Assembly (NCBI GenBank): GCA_902803245.1
Contig: CADCPJ010000008.1
Location: 1-5,531, forward strand
Direction: 5' to 3'
Source: an uncultured Lachnospiraceae bacterium
GTDB taxonomy: Bacteria; Bacillota; Clostridia; Lachnospirales; Lachnospiraceae
DNA length: 5,531 nt
Shown here in pieces: positions 1-4,030 of this stretch. Every line of letters starts with the position of its first letter. Within the stretch, counting starts at the first letter, position 1. Below the pieces are notes generated by a model. It ran no database searches and was not told the origin of the DNA. It was given only the letters and a program-made list of their open reading frames with translations. The translations under genes were made by a program, and so were the position numbers.

Positions 1-16
1 CATGCATGCCGGTCAT
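1..16 (-). CDS. Probable start of the next gene (runs off the window)
   Basis: The ATG at 16 overlaps the TGA of the 14-codon ORF and begins MTGMH, the same five residues as that ORF but in a different frame relative to upstream (offset 41 bp). AGGAAGGG lies about 8 bases before it. Only five codons are visible, so the product cannot be recognised. In related genomes BMP-type genes are often followed by ABC transporter ATPase and permease genes, which is only a contextual guess here. Confidence 0.4.
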
Positions 17-57
17 TCCGTCAGCCCTTCCTGCGCGCCTTCATGCATGCCGGTCAT
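13..57 (-). CDS. Possible 14-residue ORF between two ATGA junctions
   Basis: The ATG at 57 overlaps the TGA stop of the ParB-BMP gene and opens a short frame, MTGMHEGAQEGLTE, that ends with TGA at 15-13, itself overlapping the next ATG. AGGAAG lies 9 bases before the start. It may be translated through coupling, but its sequence is mostly what a duplicated start region produces by chance. It could equally be a relic of the duplication with no role. Confidence 0.3.
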   Translation of the reverse strand: MTGMHEGAQEGLTE

Positions 58-2018
58 TCCGCGGCTTCCTTCGCTTCCTTCACGCCGCTTACAAGCACCG
101 TCTCCTTGGTCGAGGCGTCCGCAATCTCCCCGATCTTCGGGATGCGGCCGATGACGTTGTCGTTTAAGTAGTCCATCGTGATGATGCGGTGGTTGGACAG
201 CCTCGGCTCATCCGCCCCCTTCACCAGTCCCTCCTGCGACCTCACTTCGCCGTCAAACGGGCTCAGCGTGTCTGCGATCACTGCATTTTTCAAAATGGTG
301 ACCAGCTTTTTCGAGTAATAGGATATCTTGTCCGACAGTATGACATCGATGACGCCGGAGGACATCCCGTACCAGTAGTTGAGGGCCTGGTTCCTCCTCG
401 CCGGCACGCGCTGGTCGTCAAAGGCCCCGTGCAGGATCGACCCCACGATGAGCTCGTAGTACCTGCCCCAGTTCCAGACCGGCATCGCCAGATTGAAGAC
501 GGAGCCATCCTCTCCGATCTGGTAGAGGCCGTACTCCCGCCCCGGTTCCTCCGGCTTGATGAGATCCGGGCCCGACTGGACGCGGACATCCTCACTTTTC
601 AGCCATTCCTTCCAGTCCACATCCGCCTGGGACTCCCAGGACAGGTAGATCTTCGCGAGGGGATCGACGATGGCCGCCCCGATGGCGAAGGCGTTGATGT
701 TTGCGATGGCCCCGTAGATCGGGGAGCTTCCCCTGTAGCCGATCCGGTGGTTGTCCGAGACCGAGGCGGCGAGGGCGCCCATGAGGAACTTCGCCTCGTA
801 CATCCTGCCGTAGTAGGTCCTCACCGCGCTGTGGGAGAGGTTGACGGAACAGTTGAGGAACTTCATCTCCGGGTGCGCGATCGCTTCCCTGAGTGTTCCG
901 GGCATCTGAGACGGAGAGATTGTGAAGACGACTTCGTCCTCATCCGCCGAGGCCGCCTCCACGGCTTTCGAGAAAGCCTCGTCCGTCGCGCAGTTCTCGA
1001 ATTTCACGGTCTCCACATTTCCGCCGAAAGCGGAATCCAGGGAATTTCTTCCCAGCTCATGCCCGTAAGTCCACCTGGAATTCCCGGGGTTCTTTTCGTA
1101 GATAAATGCTGCCCTCAAGGGATGCTCCGGAGAGTACTCCCTCCCCTTTTTGAGGATTCCGCCGATGCTGCCGAGGATCGTCTCCTTCTTCGGCCTCTCC
1201 GCCTCCTCGGGATTTTTCATAAGCGCGATCTTGTCGTCGGCCGTCTCCACGAGGAACTCCTCCCAGATGCGGTCGACGCGGTTTTTGAGGACCTGGCGGC
1301 TCTCCGACAGCAGGCTGTCCGCGCTGTAGATGCTCAGATAGACTAAAAATGCATCTCCGACGGTAATGGACAGCTCCCCGCCGCCCTTTTGCATATAGAT
1401 CTCCTTGAAATACTGGTAGGCGGATCTCACCGTCTCGATCGCCTCCGTGGGCCAGGGCCTGTCGAGCGACTGCCCGACGTAAGAGGCGAGCTTCGCATAT
1501 CTCCCCTCCGCGGAGAACTCAATCTCATAGAGGGGCGCAGCCACATAGAACTGCTCGAATTCCTTATAGATCCGGTACTCTTTCGTATCCGATTCCTCCG
1601 GCTCCAGCCGGATGACGTCCCCGAGCACCTCGGGCACGTCGAGGTACTTCAGCACGGAGACGCGCTTGTTTCCCTCCTCCACGTAGAACCGCTGCATATA
1701 TTCATAGACTTTGATGGCGTCCCGGATTCCTTCGCTCATCTGCGCGTTATAGAGCGCGCTCCATTTCATCGCGAACTCCGATCTCTCACTCAGGATCGGA
1801 AGAAATCCCCCGGCAAATGCATTCTGCCGCCCGTGCGTCTTCGTCCCCACTACCATGTCAATCGGGATCTCAACAAGTCCGATCGGGATCTCCTTGAGCT
1901 GGTGGACGTGCTCCACGAGGTCGTCGAGAGCGGGCAGCGTCGGGTCCTTTCCCTCCGCTGCCATTTTGTTCCAGCGCTTCTCTCCGAGTTTTCTGGCCTT
2001 TGCATATTCTTCCGACAT
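54..2018 (-). CDS. ParB-like domain fused to BMP-family (Med/PnrA-like) ligand-binding domain, cytoplasmic
   Basis: A 654-residue protein with no signal peptide or lipobox; the N-terminus is charged (MSEEYAKARKLGEKRW). Residues 43-135 resemble a ParB/sulfiredoxin-like fold: IPIGLVEIPIDMVVGT, then a helix-rich stretch and FYVEEGNKRVSVLKYLDV, the equivalent of the ParB GxxR box. Residues 140-295 are mostly helical and unassigned. Residues 300-625 match BMP-type periplasmic-binding domains: LRAAFIYEKN, RWTYGHELGR, GRMYEAKFLMGALAAS, NINAFAIGAA, VWNWGRYY, LSPFDGEV and MDYLNDNVIGRIPK. BMP domains bind nucleosides or related ligands as lipoproteins, or act in the cytosol like Bacillus Med. Without export, an intracellular sensor or regulator is the likelier role; this is inference. 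It ends in an ATGA overlap with a short ORF, implying coupled downstream genes, perhaps transporter components. Confidence 0.85.
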   Translation of the reverse strand: MSEEYAKARKLGEKRWNKMAAEGKDPTLPALDDLVEHVHQLKEIPIGLVEIPIDMVVGTKTHGRQNAFAGGFLPILSERSEFAMKWSALYNAQMSEGIRDAIKVYEYMQRFYVEEGNKRVSVLKYLDVPEVLGDVIRLEPEESDTKEYRIYKEFEQFYVAAPLYEIEFSAEGRYAKLASYVGQSLDRPWPTEAIETVRSAYQYFKEIYMQKGGGELSITVGDAFLVYLSIYSADSLLSESRQVLKNRVDRIWEEFLVETADDKIALMKNPEEAERPKKETILGSIGGILKKGREYSPEHPLRAAFIYEKNPGNSRWTYGHELGRNSLDSAFGGNVETVKFENCATDEAFSKAVEAASADEDEVVFTISPSQMPGTLREAIAHPEMKFLNCSVNLSHSAVRTYYGRMYEAKFLMGALAASVSDNHRIGYRGSSPIYGAIANINAFAIGAAIVDPLAKIYLSWESQADVDWKEWLKSEDVRVQSGPDLIKPEEPGREYGLYQIGEDGSVFNLAMPVWNWGRYYELIVGSILHGAFDDQRVPARRNQALNYWYGMSSGVIDVILSDKISYYSKKLVTILKNAVIADTLSPFDGEVRSQEGLVKGADEPRLSNHRIITMDYLNDNVIGRIPKIGEIADASTKETVLVSGVKEAKEAAE

Positions 2019-2030
2019 CTCTTTAAGATA

Positions 2031-2038
2031 CCTCCTCC
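2031..2038 (-). promoter_or_regulatory. Ribosome binding site of the ParB-BMP gene, unusually distant
   Basis: The minus strand reads GGAGGAGG; from the downstream edge of this purine block to the ATG at 2018 there are 12 nt (TATCTTAAAGAG), longer than the usual 5-9. No alternative start lies in between, so 2018 is kept. Initiation may be weaker than normal. Confidence 0.6.
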
Positions 2039-2085
2039 GTATTTCCTGTATCGTATCCCTATGTGAAGCGAAAAGCGCCCGGCGG

Positions 2086-2433
2086 TCAGGCCGAGCGGTT
2101 CTCCATTTCTTTTTTCTCGTTTTTGATCTCCCAGTGGATCAGGAAGGTCAGTGCCGCGCGAAGCAGGATGATTGCTCCGAGAACCAGGAGCTCCTTCGGC
2201 TCCCGGACAACGACGGTGCGAAGCACCTCTCCGCCCATCTTGAATTCAAGGGCGAGGGAAATTCCCTGTGCGAGGTCAAGCCGGATGTTCTCCCGGTCCC
2301 GCTTCAGCCACTTGAAGAAGCAGACGGATGCGCAGGAGACAAGTATGATTATGCCTGCCATCTCGAGACAGAACGTGCTTACCGCGACGATATGGGTGAG
2401 AAGGGTTTCCAGCACTTGCAGGAACTGGCTCAT
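2086..2433 (-). CDS. DUF1622-type small integral membrane protein
   Basis: A 115-residue protein with a long hydrophobic segment at about 16-40 (CLEMAGIIILVSCASV), a central amphipathic stretch RLDLAQGISLALEFKMGGEV (51-70) running into LRTVVV, a second hydrophobic segment at about 82-100 (LLVLGAIILLRAALTFLIHW), and a charged Lys/Glu-rich tail. This order, with the conserved Leu-Glu-Phe and Leu-Arg-Thr-Val elements and an Arg inside the last hydrophobic helix, fits the DUF1622 family, whose function is unknown as far as I know. It is most likely in the cytoplasmic membrane. It is followed after 67 nt by the ParB-BMP gene. Nothing in the sequence links it to folate metabolism; the association may be positional only. 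Confidence 0.8.
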   Translation of the reverse strand: MSQFLQVLETLLTHIVAVSTFCLEMAGIIILVSCASVCFFKWLKRDRENIRLDLAQGISLALEFKMGGEVLRTVVVREPKELLVLGAIILLRAALTFLIHWEIKNEKKEMENRSA

Positions 2434-2552
2434 ATTCATGCCCTCCCTTTTTACAGAGGAAATGCCGCACATAAAAGATCCCGCAGGCAGTCCAGGCCGT
2501 CCGATGAAAGCCCAGGGCCTGCCCGAAATGCCATCAGCAGCCCCACACGCGG
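2434..2552 (-). other. 119-nt intergenic gap, no clear terminator or promoter
   Basis: Several short complementary stretches (GGCAG/CTGCC, CAGGCC/GGCCTG) could form a modest hairpin around 2480-2520, but no T-run follows it directly, so it is not a convincing intrinsic terminator. No good -35/-10 pair was found. Read-through from the dihydrofolate reductase into the next gene is possible. Confidence 0.4.
2441..2447 (-). promoter_or_regulatory. Ribosome binding site of the DUF1622 gene, decides the start
   Basis: The minus strand reads GGGAGGG. Its GGAGG core is only 2 nt from the ATG at 2439 but about 8 nt from the ATG at 2433, so 2433 is the better start. A further in-frame ATG at 2472 lies upstream of this site and would leave it unused. 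Confidence 0.75.
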
Positions 2553-3053
2553 TCAGCCGGCAGAGATCTTTCTACAGTATACATCAAATGCATACACCAG
2601 GTCAAAGAGTGTCTGCTCATCACCCTCCTCTCTCAGTTCCCACGCGGGATCCTCATCGAGGTTCGGGAAATAGGTGTCCGCGTCGTAGGCGTAGTCCACC
2701 CTGGTGATGTAGGCCGTGTCGCACAGGGGAAGAAATGTGCGGTAAATCTCCCCTCCCCCTATGACAAATACATCCTCCGGGGGATAGGCGGAGGCCGCTT
2801 CAAGCGCCTCCTCCGCGGAGTGCACCACTATTGCTCCCGGCACCGCGAAGCTCACATCCCTTGTGAGGACGATGTTCACCCTCCTTTGCAGGGGCTGTTT
2901 TTTCGGAAATGACTCAAGGGTCTTCCTTCCCATGATGAGGACCTTGCCGTCCGTCATTTTCCGGAAATACTTCATATCCGCGGGAATGTTCACGAGGAGC
3001 TTCCCATTAAGCCCGATGGCCCAGTTCCGGTCCACTGCTGCAATACAGTTCAT
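2553..3053 (-). CDS. folA: Dihydrofolate reductase
   Basis: Reduces 7,8-dihydrofolate to tetrahydrofolate with NADPH, closing the cycle with the adjacent thymidylate synthase; this is the trimethoprim target. The 166 residues are a typical length. Visible: AVDRNWAIG with the Met20-type loop, NIPADMKYF carrying the catalytic acid Asp26, MGRKTLES (cofactor site, 41-48), Arg58 before NIVLT (substrate carboxylate), VIGGGEIY (97-104, NADPH), and Thr117 in YITRV. The Trp normally found just before this motif (Trp22 in Escherichia coli) is Val21 here. The start is supported by GGAGG at 3060-3064, six bases before the ATG. It follows thyA by 65 nt and precedes a small membrane protein gene by 119 nt. 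The symbol could equally be written dfrA; nothing suggests a plasmid-borne resistance form. Confidence 0.95.
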   Translation of the reverse strand: MNCIAAVDRNWAIGLNGKLLVNIPADMKYFRKMTDGKVLIMGRKTLESFPKKQPLQRRVNIVLTRDVSFAVPGAIVVHSAEEALEAASAYPPEDVFVIGGGEIYRTFLPLCDTAYITRVDYAYDADTYFPNLDEDPAWELREEGDEQTLFDLVYAFDVYCRKISAG

Positions 3054-3118
3054 CTCTCTCCTCCGTATCCATGGCCATTTTTGAGGAAATGCCCGCTAAG
3101 TCCGCCGCAGCGAGGCCG

Positions 3119-3967
3119 TCAGACAGCGATCGGGATATTTTCAATCTGCGGGCCGAACTCGTAGTTCTCCACAATCAGGTCCTCCGTCGTAAATGCATAA
3201 AAATCCGTCACCTCCGGATTCAGCGACACCTTCGGGGCCGGGTACATCGGCCTCGCGATCAGCTCCTCGACATAAGGCACATGCCGGTCATAGATGTGAG
3301 CGTCGGCGATGCAGTGGAGGAGCTGCCCCGGGATCATGTCTGAAACCTGAGCGAGCATCATGAGAAGGATCGCGTACTGGCAGACGTTCCAGTTGTTGGC
3401 GGCGAGAACGTCCTGGCTTCTCTGGGTGAGAACGGCATTGAGGGTCAGTCTGTTCTCACCCCGCTCCTCGGTCACGTTGAAGGTGACTGACCAGGCGCAG
3501 GGATAGAGGTTCATCTCATGGAGGTCCGCGTGGTTGTAGATGGAAGTCACGATGCGGCGGCTGAATGGGTTGTTCTTCAGATCGAAGAGGACGCGGTCCG
3601 TCTGGTCAAAGAGCCCCTCCCTGTACTTGTGCTTCACTCCCATCTGGTAGCCGTAGGCCTTGCCGATGGTCCCGTTCTCATCCGCCCACTCGTCCCAGAT
3701 ATGGGGCTTTAAGTCGGCGATCCGGTTGGACTTTCTCTGCCAGATCCATAAGATTTCATCCATCGCGCTCTTCAGCGCCGTCCTTCTCAGCGTGAGTGCC
3801 GGAAACTCTTTCCTCAGGTCGTAGCGGTTCACGACCCCGAACTGCTTGATCGTGTAAGCCGGCGTCCCGTCCTCCCAATGAGGACGCACCTTCTCGCCCC
3901 GCGTGTCCGTCCCGTTGTCAAGTATGTCCCTGCACATCTCCACAAACAGCTTATCTGCCTGGCTCAT
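3119..3967 (-). CDS. thyA: Thymidylate synthase
   Basis: ThyA methylates dUMP to dTMP using 5,10-methylene-tetrahydrofolate and releases dihydrofolate, in the cytoplasm as a homodimer. With the ATG at 3967 the protein has 282 residues, a normal length. Visible motifs: WIWQRKSN (74-81), IWDEWADENG, the phosphate-binding Arg pair in PFSRR (137-138), catalytic Cys157 in YPCAW, QRSQD (Arg183, Asp186), Asn194 at the dUMP-contact position, and DAHIYDRH with His224 and Tyr226. WIWQ and QRSQD recall the Bacillus subtilis ThyA/phage phi3T branch more than the Escherichia coli one. The usual Gly-x-Pro-Phe-Asn stretch reads AANNWN here, which I believe is a lineage form. The stop is followed after 65 nt by the dihydrofolate reductase, the enzyme that recycles its by-product. 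The REP-like palindrome lies directly upstream. Confidence 0.95.
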   Translation of the reverse strand: MSQADKLFVEMCRDILDNGTDTRGEKVRPHWEDGTPAYTIKQFGVVNRYDLRKEFPALTLRRTALKSAMDEILWIWQRKSNRIADLKPHIWDEWADENGTIGKAYGYQMGVKHKYREGLFDQTDRVLFDLKNNPFSRRIVTSIYNHADLHEMNLYPCAWSVTFNVTEERGENRLTLNAVLTQRSQDVLAANNWNVCQYAILLMMLAQVSDMIPGQLLHCIADAHIYDRHVPYVEELIARPMYPAPKVSLNPEVTDFYAFTTEDLIVENYEFGPQIENIPIAV

Positions 3968-3972
3968 CGTCT

Positions 3973-3979
3973 CTCCCTT
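3973..3979 (-). promoter_or_regulatory. thyA ribosome binding site, decides the start
   Basis: The minus strand reads AAGGGAG, five bases before the ATG at 3967. The same frame also opens upstream at a TTG (3991), but that codon sits inside the palindrome arm and has no ribosome binding site before it. The ATG start is therefore preferred, giving 282 residues. Confidence 0.8.
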
Positions 3980-4018
3980 AAAACGTGACAATGGGGACAG
4001 TCCCCATTGTCACGTTTT
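3980..4018. repeat. 39-nt near-perfect palindrome, REP-like, possibly also a terminator
   Basis: The left arm aaaacgtgacaatggggac (3980-3998) is the exact reverse complement of the right arm at 4000-4018, with a single unpaired base at 3999. It lies between the hydrolase stop and thyA, and its last base touches the thyA ribosome binding site at 3979. The core gtgacaatggggac resembles dispersed palindromes I recall from clostridial genomes, sometimes near Y1 (IS200/RAYT-type) transposases; no transposase is visible here. On the minus strand the hairpin ends in TTTT and could terminate hydrolase transcription, although those T's also pair within the stem. The palindrome is certain; its mobile origin and function are inferred. 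Confidence 0.85.
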
Positions 4019-4030
4019 TCATCACATTTA

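Larger units (their letters stand above)
1..80 (-). repeat. Tandem duplication of a stop/start junction (units of 39 and 41 bp)
   Basis: The 20-mer catgcatgccggtcattccg occurs identically at 1-20 and 42-61. Looser similarity extends upstream on the minus strand: both units begin AAGG and carry AGGAAG before CGGAATGA. Each unit therefore holds a ribosome-binding-like AGGAAG, a TGA stop and an overlapping ATG. Units are 80-42 and 41-1 on the minus strand. Confidence 0.85.

Noticed and set aside
189..1346. 385-codon plus-strand open frame opposite the ParB-BMP gene
   Set aside because: It is an antisense shadow in GC-rich coding DNA. The translation is Arg/Leu/Val/Asp-rich with no recognisable domain, while the minus strand has clear BMP motifs.
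2040..2085. Possible promoter with TACGAT as -10 before the ParB-BMP gene
   Set aside because: Only four of six bases match TATAAT and no TTGACA-like hexamer lies 16-18 nt upstream.
1389..2673. Plus-strand frames of 225, 272 and 214 codons spanning several genes and gaps
   Set aside because: They cross intergenic gaps and overlap each other and the real genes; composition is that of antisense reading and no motif is seen.
3968..3991. TTG start at 3991 adding eight residues to ThyA
   Set aside because: The TTG lies within the palindrome arm and has no ribosome binding site, whereas AAGGGAG precedes the ATG at 3967 by 5 nt.
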